The position numbers and the translations under genes were made by a program. This document shows positions 9,913-19,171 of a stretch of 64,000 bases of DNA, one piece after another (position 1 is the first letter of the stretch; each line of letters opens with the position of its first letter). The notes beneath the pieces were generated by a model, which searched no databases, was not told the origin of the DNA, and saw nothing but the letters and a program-made list of their open reading frames with translations. This stretch comes from Brevibacillus centrosporus (GTDB lineage Bacteria > Bacillota > Bacilli > Brevibacillales > Brevibacillaceae). The stretch lies in assembly GCF_003710815.1 (NCBI RefSeq), contig NZ_RHHP01000001.1, forward strand, positions 372,001-436,000. Direction: 5' to 3'.

Positions 9913-11154
9913 TTATGCTTCGTATCGTTTCAAGACCACTGTCGCGTTGTGGCCACCGAACCCAAAGGTGTTGGAAACAGCCACATTGACATTTGCTTTT
10001 CGCGCGTGATTTGGCACGTAATCCAGATCACATTCCGGATCCTGATTTTCCAGGTTGATGGTAGGCGGCAAAATCTGATCGCGCAGAGCAAACGCAGACG
10101 CGATCGCTTCGATCCCGCCAGTTGCACCGAGCAAGTGACCAGTCATCGATTTGGTCGAGCTGACAGCCAGCTTGTAGGCATGCTCTCCAAATACTGCTTT
10201 GATCGCTTGCGTCTCCGCGATGTCGCCTTGGTCCGTGGACGTACCATGCGCATTGATGTAATCGACTTCTGTCGGATCGATGCCTGCGTCCTTCAACGCA
10301 TTCCTCATGCAACGGGCTGCGCCCTCACCACCAGGAGATGGGGATGTGATATGATGCGCGTCTGCACTCATGCCATACCCGATGACTTCTGCGAGGATCG
10401 TAGCTCCGCGTTTTTTCGCGTGCTCCAGCTCTTCGAGGATCACAACACCTGCGCCCTCGCCCATGACAAAACCATCACGGTCTACGTCAAACGGACGACT
10501 TGCTTTTTGCGGCTCGTCGTTGCGGGTCGACATGGCTTTCGCCGAGCAAAAACCAGCAAACGCCATCGGACGCACGGTTGCTTCTGCTCCGCCTGCAATC
10601 ATCACATCGGCATGATTAAACTGGATCAAGCGAAGTGCGTCGCCAATCGCATTCGTACCGGTCGCACACGCGGTAATCGCGCTAGAGGTCGGGCCCTTCG
10701 CACCATATTGGATGGAAACGGCACCCGATGCCATGTTCGCAATCAACATAGGAATGAAGAAAGGACTTACGCGACGTGGACCCTTTTCCAGCAGTACGGT
10801 ATGCTGCTCCTCCCACGTGGACAGACCCCCAATGCCGGATCCGATGTATACACCCACTCGCTCTGCATTTTCAGCTGTGATCTCCAGCTTGGCATCTTCA
10901 ATCGCCATTTTTGCAGCAGCTAATCCGAATTGAACGAATCGGTCTGTACGTCGAACTTCTTTTTTATCCATGTAAAGCTCAGGGTTAAAATCTTTCACTT
11001 CCCCCGCGATTTGCGTTGGATAGTCAGAGGCGTCAAATGCAGTCAGGCGATCAATCCCTGATTTCCCTTCCAACAAGCTGTTCCAGAAGGTCTGCGCATC
11101 GTTCCCCACTGGGGAGATGACTCCGACGCCAGTAATCACCACTCTTCGTTTCAT
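9913..11154 (-). CDS. fabF: 3-oxoacyl-ACP synthase II (KAS II)
   Basis: FabF condenses malonyl-ACP with acyl-ACP in the elongation steps and governs chain length and temperature response of membrane lipids. It has 413 residues with the Cys-His-His triad: nucleophile in TACATGTNA, histidines in [11 protein letters not shown] and [11 protein letters not shown]. The ATG has GAGGTGA upstream. Its position between acpP and rnc inside the fapR operon differs from B. subtilis, where fabHA-fabF form a separate unit. A 147-base gap with a stem-loop separates it from acpP. Confidence 0.98.
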   Translation of the reverse strand: MKRRVVITGVGVISPVGNDAQTFWNSLLEGKSGIDRLTAFDASDYPTQIAGEVKDFNPELYMDKKEVRRTDRFVQFGLAAAKMAIEDAKLEITAENAERVGVYIGSGIGGLSTWEEQHTVLLEKGPRRVSPFFIPMLIANMASGAVSIQYGAKGPTSSAITACATGTNAIGDALRLIQFNHADVMIAGGAEATVRPMAFAGFCSAKAMSTRNDEPQKASRPFDVDRDGFVMGEGAGVVILEELEHAKKRGATILAEVIGYGMSADAHHITSPSPGGEGAARCMRNALKDAGIDPTEVDYINAHGTSTDQGDIAETQAIKAVFGEHAYKLAVSSTKSMTGHLLGATGGIEAIASAFALRDQILPPTINLENQDPECDLDYVPNHARKANVNVAVSNTFGFGGHNATVVLKRYEA

Positions 11155-11261
11155 TAACGATCACCTCTATATGAAAGTCAGCATTCTGCTACTATTTTAC
11201 TTCAAGTGATAGTTTGTTCTTTCCACAAAACCGTTGCAGTTATGTACAGTTGGTAATGAAG

Positions 11262-11289
11262 GAGAAGTCCCGTACGCTTACGGGACTTC
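11262..11289 (-). terminator. Stem-loop between acpP and fabF
   Basis: GAAGTCCCG and CGGGACTTC form a 9-bp stem. On the minus strand it is followed by TCCTTC rather than a good T-run, so partial attenuation or mRNA 3'-end protection of acpP is more likely than full termination. Confidence 0.5.
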
Positions 11290-11301
11290 CAACTGATGGA
11301 T

Positions 11302-11535
11302 CTACTTGTGAGATTCTATGTATTTAACAACCTCACCTACAGAAGTGATCTTTTCAGCATCTTCGTCAGAAATCTCTAAATCAAACTCATCTTCGAGTTC
11401 CATTACGAGTTCTACCACATCCAGGGAGTCAGCGCCCAGGTCTTCTTTGAAAGAAGCTTCCAAAGTAATCTTGGACTCATCTACACCCAGACGATCGACG
11501 ATGATTTTCTTCACACGTTCCAATGTATCTGCCAT
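11302..11535 (-). CDS. acpP: Acyl carrier protein
   Basis: ACP carries growing acyl chains on a 4'-phosphopantetheine arm. It has 77 residues and is highly acidic; the modified serine lies in the [17 protein letters not shown] motif. A strong site (GGGGGTGA) precedes the ATG. It lies between fabG (115-base gap) and fabF, and the flanking hairpin at 11262-11289 fits the need for ACP in excess over the enzymes. Confidence 0.98.
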
Positions 11536-11650
11536 CTTGCTTCACCCCCTCTCCCGTATTATAGTGGATGAGCTTCCAAAAAACCAGTTTAGAGATAACA
11601 GCTGCCATCTGCGATAAACCTCGTCTGAAAGCCACCCCAAATGCTTATGG

Positions 11651-12391
11651 CTACATGTACATACCGCCGTCTACATGAAGGGTTTGGCCCGTCATATAGT
11701 TGGCTGCATCCGATGCCAGGAACAGGACGACGGAAGCGATGTCGTCTGTATGCCCCAATCTGCCCAAAGGAATCTGCCCCATCATGGAAGCTTTCACGTC
11801 TTCAGAGAGGACAGAAGTCATTTCTGTATCGATAAAACCGGGTGCTACCGCATTCACAGTGATGCCGCGGGTAGCCAGCTCACGTGCAGCTGTCTTCGTC
11901 AAACCGATCACGCCTGCTTTTGCGGCTACGTAGTTTGCCTGACCAGGGTTGCCGAGAACGCCCACCACTGAGGTGATGTTGATAATTTTTCCGGAGCGCT
12001 GCTTCATCATGGGACGGGTAGCCGCTTTCAGACAATTGAACACACCCTTCAGGTTGGTGGCAATCACGTCGTCCCACTCGTCTTCCTTCATGCGCATCAG
12101 GAGATTGTCGCGAGTAATCCCCGCGTTGTTCACGAGAATATCAATCGCTCCGAAATGATCCAGAGCGGCTTTGAACATTTCATTGACTTCTTCTGTCTGC
12201 GAAACGTTCGCGCGTACCATAATGGCATCGCGGCCTTTTTCTTTGATCAAAGCAACCGTTTCTGCTGCAGCTGCCTCGCTGCCTGCGTAGTTTACTACCA
12301 CATTGGCACCTGCTTCAGCCAGCTTCAACGCGATGGCACGGCCAATCCCGCGAGATGCTCCTGTAACCAAAGCTGTTTTTCCTGCTAGCAT
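11651..12391 (-). CDS. fabG: 3-oxoacyl-ACP reductase
   Basis: FabG reduces beta-ketoacyl-ACP with NADPH. It is a classical short-chain dehydrogenase of about 246 residues. The Rossmann motif [12 protein letters not shown], the NNAG motif and the catalytic Ser-Tyr-Lys (ITSVVG, then YVAAKAG) are all present. Two ATGs occur in tandem at 12394 and 12391; the second has the better spacing from GGAGG. The gene overlaps the fabD stop (ATGA), so the two are translationally coupled. Confidence 0.98.
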   Translation of the reverse strand: MLAGKTALVTGASRGIGRAIALKLAEAGANVVVNYAGSEAAAAETVALIKEKGRDAIMVRANVSQTEEVNEMFKAALDHFGAIDILVNNAGITRDNLLMRMKEDEWDDVIATNLKGVFNCLKAATRPMMKQRSGKIINITSVVGVLGNPGQANYVAAKAGVIGLTKTAARELATRGITVNAVAPGFIDTEMTSVLSEDVKASMMGQIPLGRLGHTDDIASVVLFLASDAANYMTGQTLHVDGGMYM

Positions 12392-13335
12392 CATAACCCT
12401 CCGTTCAAAAGCTCCGTCAACGATTCCATATCCTGCACGGAGATAATTTTCGTATCGGCTGGAGCAATCTTTTTCACCAAGCCTGCCAAAACTTTACCCG
12501 GTCCAATTTCCACGAAAGTCGTCACGCCTTGCTCTACCATCCATTGCACGGAGTCTTCCCACAGGACAGGAGCAGAAACCTGCTTCACGAGACTGTCTAC
12601 GATCGCCGCAGCTTCTGTAACTGGACGGGCAGATACATTGGCAACCACAGGAATTTTCGCATCGGCCACAGAAACCTCTGCTAGTACCGCGTGCAGTTTG
12701 TCAGCAGCCGGCTGCATCAGGCTGGAGTGAAAAGGACCACTCACATTGAGCGGAAGAACGCGTTTTGCTCCCGCTTCTTTTGCTTTCTCGCCAGCCAGCT
12801 TGACACCCTCTGCCGAACCGGAGATGACGATCTGTCCCGCGCAGTTCATATTAGCCAGCTGTACGGGATGACCCGATGCCGTCACTTCTTCACATACGGC
12901 AGAAAGAGCAGCACGATCCATGTTCAGTACAGCAGACATCGCTCCCTGACCAGCAGGAACCGCTTCCTCCATGAATTGACCGCGAGCGCGAACGGTTTTG
13001 ACTGCATCGAAAAAGCGAAGCGCATTTGCCGCCACCAGCGCGGAGTATTCACCCAAGCTGTGACCTGCCACAAAGTCAGGCTGAAAATCCGGCTGCTTTT
13101 CCTGGAAGGCTGCCAAAACGGCAACGCTCGTCGTCAAAATCGCCGGCTGTGTATTTGCGGTCAGACGCAGCTCCTCTTCCGGACCTTCAAAGCAAAGCCC
13201 AGACAAGGAAAAACCAAGTGCCTCATCTGCTTGCTGAAAGACGTTGCGAGCTGCTTCCGATTGTTCAGACAGTGCCTGGCCCATGCCTACGAACTGCGAG
13301 CCTTGCCCCGGAAAAACAAATGCTACCTTACCCAT
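12391..13335 (-). CDS. fabD: Malonyl-CoA:ACP transacylase
   Basis: FabD loads malonate onto ACP. It has 314 residues. The nucleophile elbow [10 protein letters not shown] and the catalytic histidine in GPFHSSLM are visible, along with the N-terminal FPGQGSQ motif. Its ATG abuts the fabH stop and it overlaps fabG, so fabH-fabD-fabG are tightly coupled. Confidence 0.98.
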   Translation of the reverse strand: MGKVAFVFPGQGSQFVGMGQALSEQSEAARNVFQQADEALGFSLSGLCFEGPEEELRLTANTQPAILTTSVAVLAAFQEKQPDFQPDFVAGHSLGEYSALVAANALRFFDAVKTVRARGQFMEEAVPAGQGAMSAVLNMDRAALSAVCEEVTASGHPVQLANMNCAGQIVISGSAEGVKLAGEKAKEAGAKRVLPLNVSGPFHSSLMQPAADKLHAVLAEVSVADAKIPVVANVSARPVTEAAAIVDSLVKQVSAPVLWEDSVQWMVEQGVTTFVEIGPGKVLAGLVKKIAPADTKIISVQDMESLTELLNGGL

Positions 13336-14363
13336 TACTTCTCGCTCCCTTCAGCAGGGGTTGTGGACCATTTCAACAGGGTTGCTCCCCATGTCAGACC
13401 GCCACCAAAGCCAACCAGCACCAAGTGGTCTCCTTCTTTTACACGACCTGTTTGAACTGCCTCATCCAGCGCAACTGGAATAGAAGCCGAAGACATGTTT
13501 CCGAAACGGTCCAGGTTGATGACTACTTTATCCTCGCTCAAACCGAAGCGCTGTACGGCAGAGTCAATGATGCGTTTGTTGGCTTGATGCGGGACCAACA
13601 GATCGATGTCGTCCTTCGTCAAGCCTGCTTTCGTCAAGACCGCCTCTGTCGCAGAATTCATGACGCGCACAGCAAATTTGAATACTTCTCCACCCGCCAT
13701 CGACAAGTAGTGCAGGTTGTTTTCAACGGATTCGCTGGAGGCAGGAATACGCGATCCGCCAGCTGGCTGGCAAAGCAGTGGGCCGCCCGATCCATCAGCG
13801 CCGAGCTCAAAGGATTGGAAGCCATAGCCGTCTTGTACTTCCCCGATTACAGCTGCGCCCGCCCCGTCTCCGAAGAGCACGCAGGTATTGCGGTCTTTGT
13901 AATTCGTAATTTTGGAAAGGCTCTCGACACCAACAACGAGAACGTATTTATAAAGTCCATTGGAGATAAACTGGGTCGCTGTCGTAACTCCGTACAAAAA
14001 GCCTGTGCAAGCCGCGGACAAATCCATCGCTGCCGCACGTTTCGCACCCAGTTTCTCTTGCAAAATGCACGCAGTAGAAGGGAACATCGTGTCAGGGGTC
14101 ACCGTTGCCACGATAATCAGATCCAGCTGTTCCGGGCTTAGCTTCGCACTTTCCAATGCCTTCTTCGCTGCTTCATAGGCAAGGTCGGAAGAAGCTTGAT
14201 CTGCAGAGCTGATGCGGCGTTCGCGAATACCGGTGCGAGAGACGATCCATTCGTCCGACGTATCCACCATTTTTTCCAGATCAAAGTTGGACAACACCCG
14301 ATCAGGGGTGTATGAACCTGTTGCCAAAATACCTACTGAACGTTTGCCATTCATCTGCCTCAC
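13335..14363 (-). CDS. fabH: 3-oxoacyl-ACP synthase III (KAS III)
   Basis: FabH starts fatty-acid synthesis by condensing acetyl- or branched acyl-CoA with malonyl-ACP; the primer it accepts sets the iso/anteiso pattern. It has 342 residues from GTG 14363 (GGGAG seven bases upstream, overlapping the plsX stop); ATG 14354 is an alternative. The catalytic Cys (DLSAACTGFLYG), His (PHQANKRII) and Asn (GNMSSASIP) are intact. In B. subtilis fabH lies outside the fapR-plsX operon, so this is a fuller, single-locus arrangement. Confidence 0.97.
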   Translation of the reverse strand: MRQMNGKRSVGILATGSYTPDRVLSNFDLEKMVDTSDEWIVSRTGIRERRISSADQASSDLAYEAAKKALESAKLSPEQLDLIIVATVTPDTMFPSTACILQEKLGAKRAAAMDLSAACTGFLYGVTTATQFISNGLYKYVLVVGVESLSKITNYKDRNTCVLFGDGAGAAVIGEVQDGYGFQSFELGADGSGGPLLCQPAGGSRIPASSESVENNLHYLSMAGGEVFKFAVRVMNSATEAVLTKAGLTKDDIDLLVPHQANKRIIDSAVQRFGLSEDKVVINLDRFGNMSSASIPVALDEAVQTGRVKEGDHLVLVGFGGGLTWGATLLKWSTTPAEGSEK

Positions 14364-15367
14364 TCGCTTTCTCCCGTCATATTTTTCTGTAGTTCCTTCT
14401 GAATAATTTCGTTTACATCTTGCTGGACGAAGGTAGCTGCACTAGCGATTGCATTCTTCACTGCTTTGGCATCCGAGGAACCATGAGCCTTGATCACAGG
14501 GCTGCGCAAACCGAGCAACGGTGCTCCCCCGTATTCCGCATAATCCATCCGTTTCCGAAAGCGCATCAACCCTGGCTTCAGAATTGCCGCTCCTACCTTA
14601 TTAATCAGGCTGGAAGTAAACTCCTGCTTGAGCTGTGAAAAGATTGTAGCAGCAGCTCCTTCGACAGCTTTCAGCAAAACGTTCCCTACAAATCCGTCGC
14701 ATACAAGGACATCGCATGCCCCTTCCAGGACATCGCGAGCCTCTACGTTCCCTACAAAGTTTAAGTCGGCATTGGTCAGCAGAGGGAAGACGGCTTTTGT
14801 CAGTTCATTGCCTTTGCCTTCTTCAGTTCCTACGTTGAGCAAGCCAACGGTCGGTTTTTCAAATCCCAGAACGCGCTCCGCGTACAAGCTCCCCATAACT
14901 GCGTATTGCAGCAAGTGATGAGGTTTTGCGTCCATGTTGGCCCCTACGTCCAGCGTAAGAGTGACACGGCCTTTGATATTCGGAATAAAAGTAGCAAGAG
15001 CTGGACGCTCGATTCCTTCCATGCGACCTGCATACAAAAGTCCGGCCGTCATAAGTGCGCCCGTATTACCTGCTGAGATTGCAGCGTCGACCAGATTCTC
15101 ACGAGCCATCTGCACAGCCACGACAAGGGAAGAGTTTTTCTTCCTGCGTACGGCCTTTACCGGCTCATCATCTGGATCGATCACTTCCGTAGTAGGTACA
15201 ATCTCTATGTTTGCCGGTATTTCTCCCGACAGCTGGCTCCGAATGCCTTGTTCATCCCCCACCAATACAATCGTTAGAGATGGGTTTTCCTTGACGGCAG
15301 CCAATGCTCCCTGCACCGTACTGCGCGGTGCGTTGTCGCCGCCCATCGCATCCACTGCAATTCGCAA
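14360..15367 (-). CDS. plsX: Phosphate acyltransferase PlsX
   Basis: PlsX converts acyl-ACP to acyl-phosphate, the donor for PlsY in glycerolipid synthesis. About 335 residues are read from TTG 15367, which has AAGGAGG eight bases upstream; an in-frame TTG at 15391 lies upstream of that site. The N-terminal RIAVDAMGGDNAP and the GNTGALMTAG motifs are typical. It is 33 bases after fapR and overlaps fabH, linking phospholipid and fatty-acid synthesis under FapR. Confidence 0.97.
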   Translation of the reverse strand: MRIAVDAMGGDNAPRSTVQGALAAVKENPSLTIVLVGDEQGIRSQLSGEIPANIEIVPTTEVIDPDDEPVKAVRRKKNSSLVVAVQMARENLVDAAISAGNTGALMTAGLLYAGRMEGIERPALATFIPNIKGRVTLTLDVGANMDAKPHHLLQYAVMGSLYAERVLGFEKPTVGLLNVGTEEGKGNELTKAVFPLLTNADLNFVGNVEARDVLEGACDVLVCDGFVGNVLLKAVEGAAATIFSQLKQEFTSSLINKVGAAILKPGLMRFRKRMDYAEYGGAPLLGLRSPVIKAHGSSDAKAVKNAIASAATFVQQDVNEIIQKELQKNMTGESE

Positions 15368-15400
15368 CCGTGACTCCTCCTTAGTTCTCAACCATAACGT

Positions 15401-16003
15401 TTACATGACCGCTGACATTCCAACTACGCGAAACGTTGCCGTGAAGACCAGCTCTCCTTGAACTTTCGTCTCCACACGCACTTTGCACTCATCGCCGTTG
15501 CGACTGCGCACTTGTGCCTTGGCAACCAGCTTCTCCCCCGCCCGCACAGGACGTACGAAGCGAATCCTCGCCGTTGCTGTCAGCGCCACATCCGCATTGA
15601 TGACTGCCACTGCCAATGAGTTGGCTTGGGCAAATATGTAGTGTCCACGGGCTATTTGCGTCCGTGAAAAAACATGCTCTTCCTTGATCTCCAAAACAGA
15701 AATAGCCTGGGAATCAAGCTGCAAGTCGATAATTTCTCCGATGACTTCCTCGATCCCAAGTGACTTCACCGGGTCCAAGCTTTTTTCAGCCACTGATTTG
15801 ATGCGTTCTCGCAGCTCGGGTATGCCTAGCTCCAAACGATCTAAGCGTATTGTTTGAATACTGACGTGAAATAACTCTGCCAGATCCTCATCTGTCGCAA
15901 AAGGATTATCTTGTAAGGACTGCACCAAACGAGTCTGGCGATCTTTTTTCGGCAAGCGGGCGATGCTCGACACCCCCCCAGCAATTTTCAAATCCACCGA
16001 CAT
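15401..16003 (-). CDS. fapR: Fatty-acid/phospholipid synthesis repressor FapR
   Basis: FapR represses lipid synthesis genes and is released from DNA by malonyl-CoA. The N-terminal helix-turn-helix ([20 protein letters not shown]) is followed by a hot-dog effector domain ([20 protein letters not shown] and [16 protein letters not shown]). The frame stays open to 16123, but the promoter and operator lie inside that stretch, so translation must start at or after 16003. ATG 16003 lacks a good ribosome binding site, and a GTG near 15973 beside GGGGGG is an alternative, so the first 10-20 residues are uncertain. It heads the plsX-fabH-fabD-fabG-acpP-fabF-rnc operon. Confidence 0.95.
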   Translation of the reverse strand: MSVDLKIAGGVSSIARLPKKDRQTRLVQSLQDNPFATDEDLAELFHVSIQTIRLDRLELGIPELRERIKSVAEKSLDPVKSLGIEEVIGEIIDLQLDSQAISVLEIKEEHVFSRTQIARGHYIFAQANSLAVAVINADVALTATARIRFVRPVRAGEKLVAKAQVRSRNGDECKVRVETKVQGELVFTATFRVVGMSAVM

Positions 16004-16016
16004 ATAATTGCGATCA

Positions 16017-16070
16017 GTTTTTAATACCTGGTACCAAACAAAGTATACGGGAGGTTTCCCCGAATTACAA
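16017..16070 (-). promoter_or_regulatory. fapR promoter with FapR operator
   Basis: Minus strand: -35 TTGTAA (16070-16065), 17-base spacer, -10 TATACT (16047-16042). Just downstream lies TTTGGTACCAGGTATTAAAA (about 16038-16019), which matches the known FapR box built on a central GTACC-N-GGTA core followed by TTAA. The operator covers the expected transcription start near 16035, so autorepression is expected. Confidence 0.85.
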
Positions 16071-16137
16071 GCAAAGATGACGAAAATGGCCACATGGTCG
16101 TAAGCTGCAAGTACCTTAACCATTCCAGAAAAGTAGA

Positions 16138-16165
16138 GAAAGCCCTTCTTTTTCGAAGGGCTTTC
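16138..16165. terminator. Perfect 11-bp hairpin between the DeoR-type gene and fapR
   Basis: GAAAGCCCTTC and GAAGGGCTTTC flank a 6-base loop. It follows the DeoR-type regulator on the minus strand and probably ends that transcript before the fapR promoter. The downstream T content (TCTCTACTTTTC) is only moderate. Confidence 0.6.
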
Positions 16166-16229
16166 CTGATAAATCCACTCGCTGTCACGCTGACCAACCC
16201 ATCACGCCAGTCGAGTGAAGTTTACCCGC

Positions 16230-17006
16230 TTATTCTTGTGTGTCCTCTGCTAGGAGCAGCTCTACTTCATGCTGAGCCAACGCTTCCGCCATCTCCGCAC
16301 TCGGCTTTTGGTCCGTCACGATGATGTCCAGCTGTTGAAGCCCTGCTACCCTGTAAAGCATGGATTTGCCAAACTTCGAATGATCGGCTAGCAGGATAAT
16401 CTGGTCTGCCCGTTTCATCATTTCCCTGATCAAATGCCCGGACTCTTCTGAAGGGGAAACCAGACCATTCGGAGAAATTCCGCATGCGCCAATCAGGAGC
16501 TTATCTACATGGTAATCAGCTAAATTTTCAATCGTCCGCGATCCATACGCATACTGGTCTTCTGGATGGACATCGCCCCCAAGCAGCTTTACCTGTATAC
16601 CGGCTTTACCTGCGAAGCCAGCAGCAGCTGCGAGTGAGCTCGTAATGACGACATGATCAGTGGTCTTCCAGTAATCCATCGTCAGCAAAACAGTCGTAGA
16701 CGCATCCAGCATCAAGAAGTCACCGTCCTTGATCAGCTCTGCTGCACGTTCCGCAATTCGCCGCTTGCCGGTCAGATCCAGCTGCATGCGCTCTTGATAC
16801 GAGTAGCTTTTCTTGCTGAGCGTTGGCAAAATGGCTCCGCCTCGCGTACGAAGAATTTCCCCTTGCTCCTCGAGCTTCACGATATCTCGCCTCGCTGTAT
16901 CCCGGGATACTCCGAACTGCTCCACAACATCCTGGACGCTGATCCGCTGATGGTCTTGTAAATACTGCAGGATGGCTGCCAGCCGCTCCTCTTGATACAT
17001 CCACAT
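16230..17006 (-). CDS. DeoR-family transcriptional regulator
   Basis: A 258-residue regulator with the DeoR layout. The N-terminal winged HTH (ISVQDVVEQFGVSRDTARRD, about 19-38) is followed by a sugar-phosphate sensor domain with the family motifs ILRTRGGA, LMLDASTTV and LLADHSKFG. Members usually repress sugar or nucleoside catabolism and respond to phosphorylated sugars. No catabolic gene is adjacent, so the ligand and targets cannot be inferred. GGAGTGAA precedes the ATG. It stands alone between rpmF and fapR, with its own promoter and terminator. Confidence 0.88.
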   Translation of the reverse strand: MWMYQEERLAAILQYLQDHQRISVQDVVEQFGVSRDTARRDIVKLEEQGEILRTRGGAILPTLSKKSYSYQERMQLDLTGKRRIAERAAELIKDGDFLMLDASTTVLLTMDYWKTTDHVVITSSLAAAAGFAGKAGIQVKLLGGDVHPEDQYAYGSRTIENLADYHVDKLLIGACGISPNGLVSPSEESGHLIREMMKRADQIILLADHSKFGKSMLYRVAGLQQLDIIVTDQKPSAEMAEALAQHEVELLLAEDTQE

Positions 17007-17044
17007 TTCACTCCATCCATGTGCGACGGTCTTCCTTCGACTTC

Positions 17045-17110
17045 ATTTTAAGTGATTCCGGGTAGATACGCAAGTTATTTTAAGTATTTATAAGTAAATA
17101 TAAGTATTAG
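17045..17110 (-). promoter_or_regulatory. Promoter of the DeoR-type gene with phased 10-bp repeats
   Basis: Minus strand: -35 TTGCGT (17073-17068), 17-base spacer, -10 TAAAAT (17050-17045). Directly upstream of and touching the -35, a TACTTAtAtt-like unit recurs every 10 bp at 17110-17101, 17100-17091 and 17090-17081, with a degenerate copy at 17080-17071. A related CACTTAAAAT spans the -10. Helically phased repeats at this position suggest an operator array, possibly for the gene's own product. Confidence 0.65.
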
Positions 17111-17139
17111 ATCGAAAAGTAGTCTTCGTTTTTGCGCAT

Positions 17140-17168
17140 AAAAAAAGCAAGGTGATTTCTCACCTTGC
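17140..17168 (-). terminator. Intrinsic terminator after rpmF
   Basis: Minus strand GCAAGGTGAG and a complementary TCACCTTGC arm are followed by TTTTTTTATG. It lies 17 bases after the rpmF stop. Confidence 0.85.
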
Positions 17169-17184
17169 CTTTGAGCAGCGGATC

Positions 17185-17355
17185 TTACTTCGCTACTTTC
17201 ACACCTTTGTAGTGACCGCAGCTTGGGCAAACGCGATGCGCAAGCTTGTATTCGCTGCAATTATCGCATTTGATCATGCCTGGAATCTCTAATTTGAAGT
17301 GCGTACGACGCATTCTTTTACGGGTTTTGGAAGTTCTCCGTTGAGGTACTGCCAT
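17185..17355 (-). CDS. rpmF: 50S ribosomal protein L32 (zinc-ribbon form)
   Basis: L32 has 56 residues here, starting [19 protein letters not shown] at the ATG preceded by AGGAGGTG. An in-frame extension upstream carries that ribosome binding site and is not coding. Four cysteines in CDNC and CPSC form a zinc ribbon, so this is the zinc-binding (C+) paralogue class. It follows ylbN, as in B. subtilis. Confidence 0.97.
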   Translation of the reverse strand: MAVPQRRTSKTRKRMRRTHFKLEIPGMIKCDNCSEYKLAHRVCPSCGHYKGVKVAK

Positions 17356-17439
17356 CTTCCTTACACCTCCTTCAACTGACAAATGCTAAGAAGCTCTATT
17401 TGGGTGGACAGTATAGGCAAGATGCTTATGCTATCCTTC

Positions 17440-17476
17440 AAAAATGAGACGTTCCAATCGGGTGGATTGGCGTCCC
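17440..17476 (-). terminator. Attenuator-like hairpin between ylbN and rpmF
   Basis: On the minus strand GGGACG-CCAATC, a 5-base loop, then GATTGG-AA-CGTCTC is followed by ATTTTTG. It may set the ratio of ylbN to rpmF transcript. Confidence 0.55.
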
Positions 17477-17498
17477 ATCTTGAAAACAATAGGAACGA

Positions 17499-18020
17499 CT
17501 ACTTGTTGCTGTCCTTGAACAAATCAGCGAGCCCAGCGAGTCGCGGGTCAATCCGTTCGTTCTTGCAGCTGCAGGCTACCTCGTTGCGATTGACACCGCA
17601 TGACGGGCAAAGCCCTTTGCAATCTTCCTCACAAAGTGGGAAGGTCGGCATGGCGAGTAAAAAATCCTCTTGGAGGAGCGCGTCCAACTCGATTTCATCG
17701 CCTTCCAAGGGAAGAATGTCACTATCCTCATCCTCCTGAAGAATGGGATCATCTTCAGGTGCAAAGGTTTCGGAAAATGCCACTTTCGCATGGTGTGTAA
17801 AAGGAGTGAGACAGCGGGCACAAACAAAATCCACATCTGCTTTCAAATCACCTTTTACGTAATAGAGATTGCCTAGCTGAACTGCTTCGCCCTTCGCTTC
17901 TACCGGAGAGATTCCTCTGATTTCGTCATGGCGATTTTTCAGCTCTGTCGCATCCAGCGTCAACTGAAACGGCAACGGCTCTCCTTTTCGATGCTCTAAC
18001 TCTGTCAACTTAATATTCAT
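17499..18020 (-). CDS. ylbN: DUF177 protein YlbN/YceD (large-subunit rRNA accumulation)
   Basis: A 173-residue DUF177 protein. Homologues (YceD, Duf177A) next to rpmF are required for 23S rRNA accumulation in bacteria and plastids, which fits the position here. Two cysteine pairs are seen: CARCLTPF in the middle and CEEDCKGLCPSCG near the C-terminus, suggesting metal binding. ATG 18020 follows GAGGTGAAAGCT; the open frame upstream to 18077 lacks signals. The ylbM gene that separates ylbL and ylbN in B. subtilis is absent. Confidence 0.9.
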   Translation of the reverse strand: MNIKLTELEHRKGEPLPFQLTLDATELKNRHDEIRGISPVEAKGEAVQLGNLYYVKGDLKADVDFVCARCLTPFTHHAKVAFSETFAPEDDPILQEDEDSDILPLEGDEIELDALLQEDFLLAMPTFPLCEEDCKGLCPSCGVNRNEVACSCKNERIDPRLAGLADLFKDSNK

Positions 18021-18103
18021 AGCTTTCACCTCATGCACAACAAGGATGATTATAGACCCTGCCCAAAGCTTTGTCAACCATTTTCCCTTGACAGCTTAGT
18101 TCG

Positions 18104-19171
18104 TCAGGAAGGTTTCTTCGGCTGCTCATTTAGGTAAGCAACCGCGTCATTTACAGTCTTAACCGGCACGATTCGCATTTTGGTCCCGATGCGCTTGGCT
18201 GTTGCCAAAGCCTCTTCGTAATTCGAATCGGCGCCTGGCGTGTCCTGTGGGGCGAAAAAGATGTCTGCACCTGCCTTGTCCGCCGCGACAACCTTGTGAT
18301 TGATCCCGCCTATCCTGCCTACGGTGCCGTCCAAAGCAATCGTACCCGTTCCGGCAATCCTGTAGCCTTTCGTCATGTCAGCATCGGTCTTCAGCTGGTC
18401 GTAAATCTCCAGCGTCATCATCAATCCAGCAGATGGACCACCGATACCTTGAGACGCAATGTTGACCTTTTTCGGGATCACGATATTTTGTTTATTGTCC
18501 GGACGAACGCCGATTCCCACCGATTTTGATTCAGGCAGTGTTACCAAGGTTAACATCGTTTTGGCTTCTTGTCCATCTCTTACATAAGCAAGTAAGACCG
18601 TATCTCCGGCTTTCTTTTTAGAAAGGATCTGGAGCAGGTCTTTGGCCTCTGGAGTCGGTACACCATCTACGGAGGTGATCACATCGCCGATTTTCAGTTC
18701 CTTTTTCGCTGGATATCCATCGATGGTGCCCATAACCCAGACGCCCTGCTTTTCCACTTTGACATCATAGCCCGCCAATTTGAATGCAACGGCTTCCGCC
18801 AGCTTTTGCGAATTATCCATGACGGCCTGCTCGCGTTTGACGAAGTCTTCGTTGCTCTCTCCCTGACTGACCACGAGCTCCTTTTGCATCAGCTCCGCAT
18901 CCGGAGAAACCTGTGCATATACGTACCAAGCGAGATTGGCTTCTCCCATGCGTACGGTGGTTAACATGAACGTGCCCGTTTCATCTTTCTTGCCGCCTTC
19001 CACCTCAATCATCGGGGCCAGATCAATAGCTGATCCAGGACGCGTGATGTAATAATTTGTTGGGACAAAAAAAGAGAGGCCCAGCGCAACTGAAGCCAGA
19101 GCAAGTACCCAGCTGAAGCCCTTAGTACTCTTTGCCCTTCTCTGATTGGAGATAAGCCGATCCTCACTCAT
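18104..19171 (-). CDS. ylbL: YlbL-type membrane protease (PDZ plus Lon-like S16)
   Basis: A 355-residue membrane-anchored serine protease. One N-terminal TM helix (about 20-40) is followed by an extracytoplasmic PDZ domain (about 120-200, including GDVITSVDGVPTPE) and a C-terminal Lon-like domain. That domain has the catalytic Ser in IGGPSAGLMMTL and Lys in INHKVVAADKAG. In streptococci the homologue SepM trims the competence peptide; in B. subtilis YlbL acts with CtpA on the cell-division inhibitor YneA. The ATG (GGAGG seven bases upstream) overlaps the ylbK stop as ATGA. Confidence 0.93.
   Translation of the reverse strand: MSEDRLISNQRRAKSTKGFSWVLALASVALGLSFFVPTNYYITRPGSAIDLAPMIEVEGGKKDETGTFMLTTVRMGEANLAWYVYAQVSPDAELMQKELVVSQGESNEDFVKREQAVMDNSQKLAEAVAFKLAGYDVKVEKQGVWVMGTIDGYPAKKELKIGDVITSVDGVPTPEAKDLLQILSKKKAGDTVLLAYVRDGQEAKTMLTLVTLPESKSVGIGVRPDNKQNIVIPKKVNIASQGIGGPSAGLMMTLEIYDQLKTDADMTKGYRIAGTGTIALDGTVGRIGGINHKVVAADKAGADIFFAPQDTPGADSNYEEALATAKRIGTKMRIVPVKTVNDAVAYLNEQPKKPS

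Noticed and set aside
9742..10923. A 393-codon plus-strand open frame
   Set aside because: Antisense to rnc and fabF, which are certain genes; cysteine/histidine/arginine-rich translation typical of a shadow frame.
13026..14141. A 371-codon plus-strand open frame
   Set aside because: Antisense to fabD and fabH; no motif or start signal.
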